Positions 45,415 through 53,777 of a DNA stretch of 64,000 bases are shown one piece after another. The stretch is from an uncultured Lachnospiraceae bacterium. Its GTDB lineage: Bacteria > Bacillota > Clostridia > Lachnospirales > Lachnospiraceae. The position numbers and the translations under genes are program-made. Every line of letters starts with the position of its first letter. Within the stretch, counting starts at the first letter, position 1. The notes under the pieces were generated by a model. The model searched no databases, was not told the DNA's origin, and worked only from the letters and a program-made list of their open reading frames with translations. The DNA is taken from positions 122,125-186,124 of the forward strand of contig CAJUHR010000002.1 in assembly GCA_910586255.1 (NCBI GenBank). Direction: 5' to 3'.

Positions 45415-46104
45415 ATGAAAGAAATGATTTCTGAAAATCTCAAACAGGTACATCAGAATATCCAATCGGCCTGTTTGCGCGGTGGCAGATCCCCGGCGGA
45501 TATAACGCTGATTGCCGTCAGCAAAACAAAGCCGTTGGAGGAGCTTTTTGAAGCCTATGGCTGCGGCGAACGAAATTTTGGAGAAAATAAGGTTCAGGAA
45601 ATTTTACAGAAGGCCCCACAGATGCCGGAGGATACCTGTTTTCACATGATCGGGCACTTACAGCGCAACAAGGTACGACAGGTTCTTCCCCATGTAAAAA
45701 TGATTCATTCGGTAGATTCCGTCCGGCTGGCCCGGGAGATTGAACAGGAAGCCGAACGTCTGGGAAAAACTGTGGATATCCTTTTGGAGGTCAATGTGGC
45801 AGGAGAGGAGAGCAAATTTGGTTTTTCTTTGGAGGATACAATGGATGGGGTTTTGCAGATTTCCCGCTTTCCACATATTCGTATCTGCGGCCTGATGACA
45901 ATTGCTCCTTTTGTCGAAAATCCCGAACTAAATCGGCCTGTTTTTCAAAAATTATTTCAATTATATGTTGACATCAAACACAAAAACATTGATAATGTTA
46001 ATATGAGCGTCCTTTCTATGGGAATGACCGGTGACTATCAGGTGGCCGTAGAGGAGGGGGCGACCATGATTAGAGTCGGCACCGGTATCTTTGGTGTCAG
46101 ATGA
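45415..46104 (+). CDS. yggS: PLP homeostasis protein, YggS family
   Basis: A 229-aa single-domain PLP-binding barrel protein that buffers pyridoxal phosphate. Motifs: LIAVSKTKPLE (PLP lysine), FGENKVQE, HMIGHLQRNKV and LSMGMTGDYQVAVEEGATMIRVG. It is the usual upstream partner of sepF in Gram-positives, as here (20 bp apart). ATG follows CAGGGAGTG. Confidence 0.94.
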   Translation: MKEMISENLKQVHQNIQSACLRGGRSPADITLIAVSKTKPLEELFEAYGCGERNFGENKVQEILQKAPQMPEDTCFHMIGHLQRNKVRQVLPHVKMIHSVDSVRLAREIEQEAERLGKTVDILLEVNVAGEESKFGFSLEDTMDGVLQISRFPHIRICGLMTIAPFVENPELNRPVFQKLFQLYVDIKHKNIDNVNMSVLSMGMTGDYQVAVEEGATMIRVGTGIFGVR

Positions 46105-46124
46105 GAAATGGAGAGTAAATAAAT

Positions 46125-46628
46125 ATGAGCCTGATTAGCAAGTTAATGGAAATGACTCGGTTGAATGACGATGACGATGACGATTACTTCGGACCGGAAG
46201 ATGACTATGAACTGGACAGGCCAGGTAGAAGAAATACGTTCAGCAATTCTCGGGATGATTATGATGAGGAGGAGGATGAACCCAGGCCTCGTTTTTTTTC
46301 CCGGTCTTCCTCAAAGGTAGTACCTATGAAAAGAAGTATGGAAGTTTCCATGATTAAGCCTACTTCCATAGAAGACGCGCGGGATATCTGTGATTTTTTG
46401 CTGGATGGCAAAGCGGTTGTACTGAATATGGAAGGGATTCATACGGAGGTTGCCCAGCGCATTATTGACTTTACCTCCGGAGCCACCTATTCCATGAACG
46501 GAAATCTTCAGAAAATTTCCAGCTATATATTTATCGCTACCCCTGAATCGGTAGAGCTGTCCGGTGATTTTCAGGATCTTTTGGGAAGCGGAGCGCTTGA
46601 TGTTTCTGGTATGAACATTCGTCTGTAG
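46125..46628 (+). CDS. sepF: Cell division protein SepF
   Basis: FtsZ-membrane anchor for division in Gram-positives, 167 aa. An N-terminal membrane-binding helix (SLISKLMEMTRL) is followed by a very acidic linker (NDDDDDDYFGPEDDYE) and the globular SepF domain (PTSIEDARDICDFLLDGKAV to SGMNIRL). It follows yggS. A hairpin with TTATTT lies downstream. Confidence 0.95.
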   Translation: MSLISKLMEMTRLNDDDDDDYFGPEDDYELDRPGRRNTFSNSRDDYDEEEDEPRPRFFSRSSSKVVPMKRSMEVSMIKPTSIEDARDICDFLLDGKAVVLNMEGIHTEVAQRIIDFTSGATYSMNGNLQKISSYIFIATPESVELSGDFQDLLGSGALDVSGMNIRL

Positions 46629-46668
46629 AAACTTGCCAGTGAATAATATTCAAAGAGACAAATGGGAT

Positions 46669-46695
46669 GCCCCGTTGCTCGCAGCGGGGTTATTT
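46669..46695 (+). terminator. Possible terminator after sepF
   Basis: CCCCGTTGC and GCAGCGGGG pair (one G-T or mismatch) and are followed by TTATTT, 45 bp upstream of aroB. Confidence 0.6.
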
Positions 46696-46741
46696 CATGT
46701 CTCTATCTACCAAATATTTTTTAGAAGAGAAGGAACATAGC

Positions 46742-47848
46742 ATGGTTGACAGAATTACCGTTCACAGAGACGGAAGAGATATCTATGACATTGTATTGGA
46801 GGCTTCCTTTTCCAGGCTGAGGGAGGAGGTATCCTCCTTAGGAGTCAAGGGAAGGCGGCTGTGCATTGTCACAGATACCAATGTGGCTCCTTTATATCTG
46901 GAGCAGGTGAAAGAACAGTTGTCTGCGGTTTCCGACAAAATCACAGCGTTTGTCTTTGTGGCAGGAGAAGCTCAGAAGAATCTGGATACAGTGCAAAAGC
47001 TATATCAGCATCTGATTCTCCATCATTATGACCGAAAGGACTTGCTGGTGGCTTTAGGCGGCGGTGTGGTGGGGGATCTGTGCGGATATGCCGCTGCCAC
47101 TTATCTGCGAGGTGTACGCTTTATTCAAATACCAACCACATTGTTGTCCCAGGTAGACAGCAGTATTGGCGGCAAAACAGGTGTGGATTTTGACGCTTAC
47201 AAAAATATGGTTGGAGCCTTTCACATGCCGGCGCTGGTTTATACCAACACAGCCACCCTGCTGACGCTAAGCAAAGAGCAGTATGCCTCCGGAATGGGAG
47301 AGATCATCAAGCATGGTCTGATTAAAAGCTGTGCTTATTACCATTGGCTTCGGGACAACACAGAGGATATTCTCCGGCGGGACGGGGAAAAATGTCACCA
47401 TATGATTTTAGAGAGTGATAAGATCAAACAGGCGGTTGTGGAGCAGGATCCCCTGGAACAGGGAGAAAGGGCTCTCTTAAATTTCGGTCATACACTGGGA
47501 CATGCCATTGAAAAGCTTATGGATTTTCAGCTTCTTCACGGTCAATGTGTGGCTCTTGGATGTGTGGGTGCTGCTCATTTGTCTTTCATGCGAGGGGCTG
47601 TTTCCCGGCAGGAGGAGGAGGCATTTTGCCGTATGCTTTCCCGGTTCGGACTTCCCACAAATCTGCGGGGACTTAAACTGGACCATGAAAAGCTTCTTGA
47701 TGCTACTAAAAGTGACAAAAAGATGGACTTGGGGACCATTCGCTTTATTCTTCTTCATCGGATCGGAGAGGCATATATTGATCTTACTGTCAGTGATAAA
47801 GAGATTTTAGACACTTTGCAATGGATGTCGGAGGAACACTATGGATAG
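46742..47848 (+). CDS. aroB: 3-dehydroquinate synthase
   Basis: Second step of the shikimate pathway, NAD- and metal-dependent, 368 aa. Motifs: ALGGGVVGDLCGYAAATYLR, PTTLLSQVDSSIGGKTGVD, MGEIIKHGLIK and LNFGHTLGHAIE (metal His). Start ATG 46742 follows AGAAGGAACATAGC. A longer frame from 46667 crosses the hairpin and was rejected. It overlaps lspA by 8 bp. Confidence 0.95.
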   Translation: MVDRITVHRDGRDIYDIVLEASFSRLREEVSSLGVKGRRLCIVTDTNVAPLYLEQVKEQLSAVSDKITAFVFVAGEAQKNLDTVQKLYQHLILHHYDRKDLLVALGGGVVGDLCGYAAATYLRGVRFIQIPTTLLSQVDSSIGGKTGVDFDAYKNMVGAFHMPALVYTNTATLLTLSKEQYASGMGEIIKHGLIKSCAYYHWLRDNTEDILRRDGEKCHHMILESDKIKQAVVEQDPLEQGERALLNFGHTLGHAIEKLMDFQLLHGQCVALGCVGAAHLSFMRGAVSRQEEEAFCRMLSRFGLPTNLRGLKLDHEKLLDATKSDKKMDLGTIRFILLHRIGEAYIDLTVSDKEILDTLQWMSEEHYG

Positions 47849-48404
47849 GGCAGAAAGATTGCAGTCAGGAGGGGCTTCCAACCTGCTTTTGTGGGCAGTC
47901 TCTTCCTGCTTGCTGGTGCTGTTTGACCAGTATACCAAACATCTGGCGGTTGTCTGTTTAAAGGGGCAGAAACCATTCGTTTTATGGAACGGCGTTTTTG
48001 AGCTTTTCTATTCAGAAAACAGAGGCGCCGCTTTTGGCATGCTGCAGGGGCGGCAAGCTTTCTTTTTTGTGATCGGAATCCTGGTGCTGGCTGCGGCTGT
48101 CTATGTAATGCTTAGGCTCCCTTCCTGGAAAAATTCCCATTACCGTTGGCTTGGAATCTGTGTGGTTTTTATAACATCCGGTGCTGTCGGCAATATGGTT
48201 GATCGGATCCGACAACAGTATGTAGTGGATTTTCTGTATTTTAAGCTGATTGATTTCCCGATTTTTAATGTTGCTGATATATATGTGACAACAGCCACTG
48301 CCATACTTGTGCTTTTGATGATGTTTTTTTATACAGATGATGACTTAAACATCTTTCGATTTTCCCGAAAAGAAGATAACCTTGAAGGAGGAGAACGATT
48401 GTGA
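47841..48404 (+). CDS. lspA: Lipoprotein signal peptidase
   Basis: Membrane aspartic protease that removes signal peptides from lipoproteins, 187 aa, four hydrophobic segments. The catalytic Asp residues are in GNMVDRIRQ and FNVADIYV. NRGAAFGML is also conserved. The C-terminal hydrophilic tail is slightly long. The start overlaps aroB by 8 bp and the end overlaps rluD by 4 bp. Several lipoproteins in this window would be its substrates. Confidence 0.95.
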   Translation: MDRAERLQSGGASNLLLWAVSSCLLVLFDQYTKHLAVVCLKGQKPFVLWNGVFELFYSENRGAAFGMLQGRQAFFFVIGILVLAAAVYVMLRLPSWKNSHYRWLGICVVFITSGAVGNMVDRIRQQYVVDFLYFKLIDFPIFNVADIYVTTATAILVLLMMFFYTDDDLNIFRFSRKEDNLEGGERL

Positions 48405-49309
48405 CCTGCACCATGGTTGTAGAGGAAGAGGACGGAATCCGAATTGACCGGTACCTGAGCGAACGCTGTCAGGATCTTTCCCGTTCCTATTTGCAAAAGC
48501 TTCTGAAAAACGGTGGTGTTTTGGTAGATGGAAAGGCAGTTAAAAATAATTATAAGGTTTCTCGGGGAGAAAAGATTTTTTTGGAGGTTCCGGATGCTAC
48601 GGAGCCGGAAATTCTTCCGGAAAAAATGGATCTGGATATTCTATATGAGGATGGGGACCTGATTATGATTAACAAGCCAAAGAGGATGGTGGTGCACCCT
48701 GCCGCGGGGCACAGTTCAGGAACTCTGGTAAACGGCCTGATGGCCCACTGTGAGGATTTGTCAGGGATCAACGGTATCCTTCGTCCGGGGATTGTACACC
48801 GGATTGATATGGACACTACGGGGGTTTTGGTGGCCTGTAAAAATGATTTTTCCCACAAGGATATTGCCGAGCAGTTAAAACTCCATTCTATCACGCGGGT
48901 GTATTATGCCATTGTTCACGGGACAATCCGGCAGGACGGCACCGTGAATGCCCCAATTGGCCGTCATCCCACTGACCGGAAGAAAATGAGCATCAACGAG
49001 AAAAACGGCAAGCCTGCTGTCACCCACTATCATGTTCTGGGATGCTCAGAAGGTTTTACCTATTTGGAATGTCGCTTAGAGACCGGGCGCACCCACCAGA
49101 TCCGCGTTCACTTAGCTTCCATTGGCCATCCTCTCTTGGGAGATTCCGTTTACGGCCCGTCCAAATGCCCTTTTCCTGGTCTTAAAGGCCAGACCTTGCA
49201 TGCAGGCATTCTTGGAATCCGTCACCCGCGAACCGGTAAATATCTGGAGATACAAGCCCCTCTTCCCGAATATTTTGAAAAATTATTGCGTAAACTTTCT
49301 TTAAAATAG
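48401..49309 (+). CDS. rluD: Ribosomal large-subunit pseudouridine synthase, RluD family
   Basis: A 302-aa RluA/RluD-family pseudouridine synthase. An N-terminal S4 domain (IRIDRYLSERCQDLSRSYLQ) precedes the catalytic domain with PGIVHRIDMDTTGVLV (catalytic Asp in HRID) and LETGRTHQIRVHLASIGHP. Start GTG 48401 overlaps lspA (GTGA). Its position directly after lspA is conserved in Firmicutes. Confidence 0.94.
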   Translation: MTCTMVVEEEDGIRIDRYLSERCQDLSRSYLQKLLKNGGVLVDGKAVKNNYKVSRGEKIFLEVPDATEPEILPEKMDLDILYEDGDLIMINKPKRMVVHPAAGHSSGTLVNGLMAHCEDLSGINGILRPGIVHRIDMDTTGVLVACKNDFSHKDIAEQLKLHSITRVYYAIVHGTIRQDGTVNAPIGRHPTDRKKMSINEKNGKPAVTHYHVLGCSEGFTYLECRLETGRTHQIRVHLASIGHPLLGDSVYGPSKCPFPGLKGQTLHAGILGIRHPRTGKYLEIQAPLPEYFEKLLRKLSLK

Positions 49310-49391
49310 CTGCTTCTTTATATACTTTTCTGAAATTTTGGTGTATAATAGTATTAACTGATAAGAACTTGCTGAAAGGAGAAGGGGATCT

Positions 49392-50042
49392 ATGAAGGGG
49401 AATTTAGTAATTACAATCGGAAGACAGTGTGGCAGTGGCGGCAAACGAATCGGAGAAACCGTTGCCGAGCGTCTTGGCGTAAAGTGCTATGACAAAGAGC
49501 TTTTGACCCTGGCTGCCAAACACAGTGGCTTGTGTGAGGAACTGTTTGAGACCCACGATGAAAAGCCCACCAGCAGTTTTCTGTATTCACTGGTGATGGA
49601 TACTTATTCAATGGGTTATTCCAATTCAGCTTATATGGATATGCCATTAAATCATAAGATATTCCTGGCCCAGTTTGACACAATCAAGAAGCTGGCAGAC
49701 GAGGAGTCCTGTGTGATTGTAGGGCGATGCGCGGATTATGCTTTGGCAGACTATCCCCATGTTGTCAGTGTCTTTATCACAGGCAATGATGACGACCGGA
49801 TTGAGTATTTGAAACAGCTCTACAAGGTGGATACGGCTAAGGCTAAAGATATTATGGTGAAAACCGATAAAAAGCGTGCCAGCTACTATAATTATTATTC
49901 CAGCAAAAAGTGGGGCGATTCCCGCAGCTATGACCTATGCATCAACAGCAGCTCTGTGGGCATTGACGGCGCAGTGGAGATGATCCTGGAATTGGCCCGT
50001 GTAAAGGGCGCCTGGCTGGAGAAAAAAGCGCAGAAAAGCTGA
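49392..50042 (+). CDS. Cytidylate kinase-like family protein
   Basis: A 216-aa P-loop kinase-like protein: IGRQCGSGGKRIGETVAERLG (P-loop), YDKELLTLAAKHSG and a late ASYYNYYSSKKWGDSRSYDLCIN. This is the 'cytidylate kinase-like' family common in Clostridia, distinct from true Cmk, with substrate unknown. ATG follows GAAAGGAGAAGGGG. A TATAAT at 49345 may be its -10 box. Confidence 0.85.
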   Translation: MKGNLVITIGRQCGSGGKRIGETVAERLGVKCYDKELLTLAAKHSGLCEELFETHDEKPTSSFLYSLVMDTYSMGYSNSAYMDMPLNHKIFLAQFDTIKKLADEESCVIVGRCADYALADYPHVVSVFITGNDDDRIEYLKQLYKVDTAKAKDIMVKTDKKRASYYNYYSSKKWGDSRSYDLCINSSSVGIDGAVEMILELARVKGAWLEKKAQKS

Positions 50043-50100
50043 TAAAAGGATTTTCGACAATATCCTCGGATTATATAGGCGGAAAATCAAATTGGCTGAG

Positions 50101-50145
50101 AATCCGGCAGAACATGTGATATGCATGCACTGCCGGATTTTCAGT
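50101..50145. terminator. Terminator between the kinase-like gene and lexA
   Basis: AATCCGGCAG and CTGCCGGATT form a 10-bp stem around a 19-nt loop and are followed by TTTCAG. It lies between two convergent genes and may serve both. Confidence 0.75.
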
Positions 50146-50223
50146 TGGTTAATATTATGCCGGAAGCGTCAAAAAAGCTTTTGTAAGATGGTGGGACGAG
50201 CTTGTATCATGTTATAGAAAACA

Positions 50224-50841
50224 TTAAATATTGAAGCGAAACAGCCCAATCACCTTACCTAATATATTCAGATTCGGCACGATAATGGGCTCCATAGTAT
50301 CGTTCTCCGGCTGCAGGCGATAGTGGCCGTCCTCCTTGTAGAAACGCTTCACTGTGGCAGAATCATCAATCAGAGCCACCACAATATCCCCATTCTGGGC
50401 CACCGAGGTCTGTTGCACAATCACCCGGTCTCCATCAAAGATGCCTGCATTGATCATGCTTTCTCCCTTGATGCGAAGCATAAAAATCTCACTGTTGGGC
50501 AGCATCTCTGCCGGAACAGGAAAATAGTCCTCAATATTCTCCTCCGCGAGAATAGGCTGTCCTGCGGCTACGGTGCCGATTATGGGAATCTGAACCATCT
50601 CCCGGCGTGTCAGGGCAAAGGTATCATCTAATATCTCCATGGCTCTGGGCTTGGTAGGATCCCGGCGAATATAACCGTTTTGTTCCAATGTCTCCAAATG
50701 AGAGTGGACGGAGGATGTGGATTTTAACCGGACAGCCTCACAGATCTCCCTTACGGTAGGCGGATATCCTTTCTTTAAAATAGTCTCTTTAATGTATTCC
50801 AGTATTTCCTTTTGCTTGGCTGTAATCTTTCCCTGGCTCAT
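50224..50841 (-). CDS. lexA: SOS repressor LexA
   Basis: Self-cleaving SOS repressor, 205 aa. The winged helix-turn-helix lies in PTVREICEAVRLKSTSSVHS. The Ala-Gly cleavage site is in TVAAGQPIL and the Ser and Lys catalytic residues are in KGESMINAG and DSATVKRF. ATG 50841 follows AGGAGGAATGT. Three LexA boxes sit between it and the divergent LysM gene, so it is autoregulated. Confidence 0.96.
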   Translation of the reverse strand: MSQGKITAKQKEILEYIKETILKKGYPPTVREICEAVRLKSTSSVHSHLETLEQNGYIRRDPTKPRAMEILDDTFALTRREMVQIPIIGTVAAGQPILAEENIEDYFPVPAEMLPNSEIFMLRIKGESMINAGIFDGDRVIVQQTSVAQNGDIVVALIDDSATVKRFYKEDGHYRLQPENDTMEPIIVPNLNILGKVIGLFRFNI

Positions 50842-50897
50842 TACATTCCTCCTGCTTTTTATTGTGTAATGTTCAATAATTTTCCTCTGTTACTATA

Positions 50898-50911
50898 CTA
50901 ACATATGTTCG
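50898..50911. promoter_or_regulatory. LexA box 1
   Basis: CTAACATATGTTCG matches the Gram-positive LexA operator CGAAC-N4-GTTCG with one changed end. It is nearest to lexA and probably controls it. Confidence 0.75.
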
Positions 50912-50951
50912 GTAAAAAAGCAAACTTTTGTTCGGAAAATTTAAAAAAATG

Positions 50952-50980
50952 TTGACAAACGCATGTTCTGGAATTATAAT
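50952..50980 (+). promoter_or_regulatory. Promoter of the LysM gene with LexA box 2 between its boxes
   Basis: TTGACA at 50952-50957 and TATAAT at 50975-50980 are 17 bp apart, a perfect sigma-A promoter. CAAACGCATGTTCT (50956-50969), a LexA-box match, overlaps the -35 and spacer, so LexA would block RNA polymerase. Confidence 0.85.
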
Positions 50981-50994
50981 AGCAACACAGGAAA

Positions 50995-51008
50995 CGAACA
51001 CATGTTTG
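50995..51008. promoter_or_regulatory. LexA box 3
   Basis: CGAACACATGTTTG lies just downstream of the LysM gene promoter, matching the LexA operator with one or two changes. Confidence 0.75.
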
Positions 51009-51068
51009 AAAATGTGCGAGCGATACTGAAACTGACCGTGGGATTCATTATTTACAGGGGGAAAAGTG

Positions 51069-51668
51069 ATGAACAAGCGCTTAAGAAAGGACAGGAGAGA
51101 GGATTGGAACGGAGTACGGCAGCATCTTCTTAGCTCAGATGAGGGCTGGCAGGAACATCAGGGGATTCTATATTACGTTGACAGACAGTCTAAAAAGGAC
51201 TGCAAGCAAATGTCAAAGCCGTATTACACCATCACTGTGGTGGAAAAGGGTGGGAGAGCAGGAGTGCCCTCCTCACTGCAAAAGGAGAGGGCGCGCTCGA
51301 CTCCCTCTCCCAAAAAGGAGCCCACTAAAAGCAGATGTATGCTTTTGGCTATGAAGCGCAGAGCCCGCCGCAAAAGGGTTCATAAGCTTCTGGTTGCTCT
51401 GCTGGTCGTGGCTGCTTTTTGTTCCGGCTTCTTTGGGCGCACACTTTTTGATGCATACGCCAAAGAAGATACCGATGTTCAAAACCGGTATTATACCAGT
51501 ATTCAGGTAGAACCCGGAGACAATCTTTGGAAAATAGCAAGCCGCTATTCTCAGGGAAGCAGTTATTCCATTCCTGAGTATGTGGAAGAACTGAAGAGGA
51601 TGAACGGGCTGACGGATGGTCATATTCATGCCGGTGAATATCTGACCATTGTTTACTTTTCGGAGTGA
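51069..51668 (+). CDS. SOS-controlled LysM protein, YneA-like division inhibitor
   Basis: A 199-aa protein with a basic 90-residue cytoplasmic part, one membrane helix (LLVALLVVAAFCSGFFG) and a C-terminal LysM domain (SIQVEPGDNLWKIASRYS to HAGEYLTIVYF). The divergent position from lexA and LexA-controlled promoter match yneA of Bacillus, which halts division during SOS. The long N-terminal part is unlike the 105-aa Bacillus YneA. ATG 51069 follows CAGGGGGAAAAG. The 3' end overlaps the convergent xer gene by 16 bp. Confidence 0.82.
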   Translation: MNKRLRKDRREDWNGVRQHLLSSDEGWQEHQGILYYVDRQSKKDCKQMSKPYYTITVVEKGGRAGVPSSLQKERARSTPSPKKEPTKSRCMLLAMKRRARRKRVHKLLVALLVVAAFCSGFFGRTLFDAYAKEDTDVQNRYYTSIQVEPGDNLWKIASRYSQGSSYSIPEYVEELKRMNGLTDGHIHAGEYLTIVYFSE

Positions 51669-52726
51669 GATTCCTCCTTTTCCCTTAGACGCACTGCATT
51701 TCGGGCACTTCGGCGGCGTTCATCCTCCAGCGCCGCATAATGCTTTTTTGTTGTATTTACATCCGAGTGTCCCAGTACGTCCGCCACCAGATAGATATCC
51801 CCCGTCTCCCGATAGAGATTGGTGCCATAAGTGCTTCTGAGCTTATGCGGGGTAATCTTTTTTAAGGGAGTGACGATTTTTGCATACTTTTTTACCAGAT
51901 TTTCCACGCTTCGCACATTAATCCGTTTTTTCTGCAAGGAGAGAAACAAGGCCTTTTCGCTGCCTGGAAGAGGACTGATTCCGAATCGCTCATCCAGATA
52001 ATCTTGCAGTGCGTCCTCCACCTCAAAGCCGAAATACACGGTTACCTCCTTGCCTCCTTTCCTGTGAATGTGGATTCCTCCGTTTTTGAAATCCACATCA
52101 TCCACATCCAGGCCGACACATTCCGATACCCGGATACCAGTCCCCAGAAGCAAGGTCAAAAGCGCCAGATCCCGCGTTCTGGTCTTGTTATGGTAGGATT
52201 TTTGTTTGTCTGTAAGATTGTCTCCACGTTCCACCTCATCCAACAGAAGGGCAACTTCATCTACATCCAGACGGATGATTTCTTTATCGTGAAGTTTCGG
52301 GAGCTGCACCAAAGCCGCCGGATTGTTTTGAATTTTCTCATTGCGGTAAAAGTAATTATAAAAGCTTTTCAGAGAAGATACTTTTCGCATAATTCCCCGC
52401 TCTTTATTGGTGATCTCCTGATTATTTTCATTAAACCGATATTTTAAATATTCCATATATTCTTCCAGATCATTGACCGCAAGCATCTCCAGATGATCAA
52501 TTCGAATATCCTTTCGATTCAGCTTCCGAAAAAACGGATTTTCCCTTTGCAGAAAATCAAAAAAAACGTTTAAATCATAGGCATAAGCGATCCGCGTGCG
52601 GGAAGATGTCCGAGGCTCGATTCCTCTGAAAAAATCCACACAGCAGGGCGGTAGTTCTTTAATCAGGGCTCGTAGCTTTTTGATATTTTCAATATCCTTT
52701 TGTTCATAGTAAGATAACTGGCTCAA
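51653..52726 (-). CDS. Xer-type tyrosine recombinase (XerS-like)
   Basis: A 357-aa tyrosine recombinase. The catalytic residues are all visible: Arg in GTGIRVSE, Lys in HRKGGKEV, His-x-x-Arg in TPHKLRSTYG, His in LGHSDVNTT and Tyr in KKHYAALED. The length and the insert before the catalytic domain (RGDNLTDKQKSYHNKTRTRD) resemble XerS of streptococci, a single recombinase that resolves chromosome dimers and lies next to its dif site. Start TTG 52726 follows GAGGAGGTATATCA and overlaps ttcA by 4 bp. It is host-type, not phage-encoded, and probably integrates the adjacent phage. Confidence 0.85.
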   Translation of the reverse strand: MSQLSYYEQKDIENIKKLRALIKELPPCCVDFFRGIEPRTSSRTRIAYAYDLNVFFDFLQRENPFFRKLNRKDIRIDHLEMLAVNDLEEYMEYLKYRFNENNQEITNKERGIMRKVSSLKSFYNYFYRNEKIQNNPAALVQLPKLHDKEIIRLDVDEVALLLDEVERGDNLTDKQKSYHNKTRTRDLALLTLLLGTGIRVSECVGLDVDDVDFKNGGIHIHRKGGKEVTVYFGFEVEDALQDYLDERFGISPLPGSEKALFLSLQKKRINVRSVENLVKKYAKIVTPLKKITPHKLRSTYGTNLYRETGDIYLVADVLGHSDVNTTKKHYAALEDERRRSARNAVRLREKEESHSEK

Positions 52727-53463
52727 TGATATACCTCCTCAGAAAGGTTGTTCTCCCAACCCGGGATTTTTCCGGTTACAATTGCATGGAATAATCTGGT
52801 TTTTACACCGGGATTCTCCTTTTCCAGATTATCTGTTAATATTTTCACATATTCCCTCCGGGTATGTCCGTCAACCGGGCAGGGATTTTTACACACAGGG
52901 AGCTTATAACGATTCCGAAAGCCTATAATATCTGCTTCCGCAACCAGCATCAGCGGACGAATCACCGTTAAATTCATGCGGTCCAAATAGGTAGATGGCG
53001 GAAATACATAGAATCGCCCCTCGTAAATCAGGGATAGAAGCATAGTCTCAATCAGATCCTCTCTGTGATGGGCATAGGCTATTTTGTTACAACCGGATTC
53101 CTTCGCAGCCTTATTCAGCGCGCCTTTTCTGAGCTTGGCACATAGGGAGCAGGGGTTAGATTCTTTTCGTTCCTCAAACAAAATTTTCCCGATATCCGTG
53201 GAAACAATCGTATAGGGAACGGAAAGCTCCTTACAAAGTCCGGAAACGGGAGACAAGTCCAAATCATCAAAGCCTAAATCAACAGTAATGGCTTTCAATG
53301 TGAACTTCTTTGGATAAAACTGACTCAAACCATGCAACGCATACAATAAGGTAAGGCTGTCCTTGCCTCCGGAAATCCCAATGGCAATTTGATCTCCATC
53401 GTCAATCATATGATAGGTATCAATGGCTTTTCTGGTAAGACTGTATAAACGTTGCAGCTTCAT
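52723..53463 (-). CDS. ttcA: tRNA 2-thiocytidine biosynthesis protein, TtcA family
   Basis: A 246-aa PP-loop ATPase that thiolates cytidine 32 of tRNAs. The PP-loop is GISGGKDSLTLLYAL near residue 29. Cysteines for an iron-sulfur cluster are in NPCSLCAKLRKGALN and CKNPCPVDG. ATG 53463 follows GGAGGTTTATATCCG. It is coupled to the downstream xer gene. Before phage integration it probably lay directly downstream of the LCP gene. Confidence 0.9.
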   Translation of the reverse strand: MKLQRLYSLTRKAIDTYHMIDDGDQIAIGISGGKDSLTLLYALHGLSQFYPKKFTLKAITVDLGFDDLDLSPVSGLCKELSVPYTIVSTDIGKILFEERKESNPCSLCAKLRKGALNKAAKESGCNKIAYAHHREDLIETMLLSLIYEGRFYVFPPSTYLDRMNLTVIRPLMLVAEADIIGFRNRYKLPVCKNPCPVDGHTRREYVKILTDNLEKENPGVKTRLFHAIVTGKIPGWENNLSEEVYH

Positions 53464-53529
53464 CGGATATAAACCTCCATGTGATGTGTAAATAATTATT
53501 GATAAATTAGAAAATCAGAAAATAGAGAA

Positions 53530-53548
53530 GAACAGTTCCAACTATTCG
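53530..53548 (+). repeat. Left terminal inverted repeat
   Basis: GAACAGTTCCAACTATTCG here is the exact reverse complement of 62277-62295. If the phage is removed by joining the two att sites, the two copies would form one long host palindrome, so they may be the split arms of the original attB. Confidence 0.85.
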
Positions 53549-53570
53549 CGAAAGAATACTTTAACGAATA
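53543..53570 (+). repeat. attL: Xer/dif-like 28-bp site A
   Basis: TATTCGCGAAA, central GAATAC, TTTAACGAATA: two 11-bp arms with partial inverted symmetry around a 6-bp centre, the layout of a dif site. A 23-bp part (53551-53573) recurs with one change in the same direction at 62263-62285, which makes it a candidate attL. Confidence 0.65.
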
Positions 53571-53581
53571 GTTTTAAACTC

Positions 53582-53609
53582 TTCGCACTAAACTATTCTT
53601 TCGCGAATA
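53582..53609 (-). repeat. Second Xer-like site B, inverted to site A
   Basis: On the - strand this reads TATTCGCGAAA, GAATAG, TTTAGTGCGAA. Its first arm is identical to site A. Bases 53539-53563 can pair with 53589-53613 over 25 bp with one mismatch, giving a fold-back that would expose a duplex Xer site in single-stranded phage DNA. Confidence 0.6.
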
Positions 53610-53622
53610 GTTGAAGGCCATG

Positions 53623-53675
53623 CCCTCCCTCTAATTCCCAGGTCCGGAAACTGGACCGGTTGCCGGCGGATGTTC
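53623..53675 (-). pseudogene. Copy of the 3' end of the LCP gene
   Basis: On the - strand this segment encodes EHPPATGPVSGPGN and a stop, matching the last codons of the LCP gene at 62303 (EHSPATGPVAGPGN) at 47 of 53 bases. The first 23 bases (53623-53645) match 62295-62317 exactly. Differences fall partly at silent codon positions. It is a detached gene end, either carried by the phage or left by integration. Confidence 0.75.
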
Positions 53676-53677
53676 TC

Positions 53678-53706
53678 TTGAACTATCTTCTGTTTATTTT
53701 TATTAT
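53678..53706 (+). promoter_or_regulatory. Promoter of the phage structural operon
   Basis: TTGAAC at 53678-53683 and TATTAT at 53701-53706, spaced 17 bp, about 72 bp before the first structural gene. Confidence 0.55.
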
Positions 53707-53777
53707 TTGCTTCCTTTAGGTGACGTTACCGGTTTGGCCGTTATGGGTGTTCTTTCATAATAACATGGAGATTTTAT

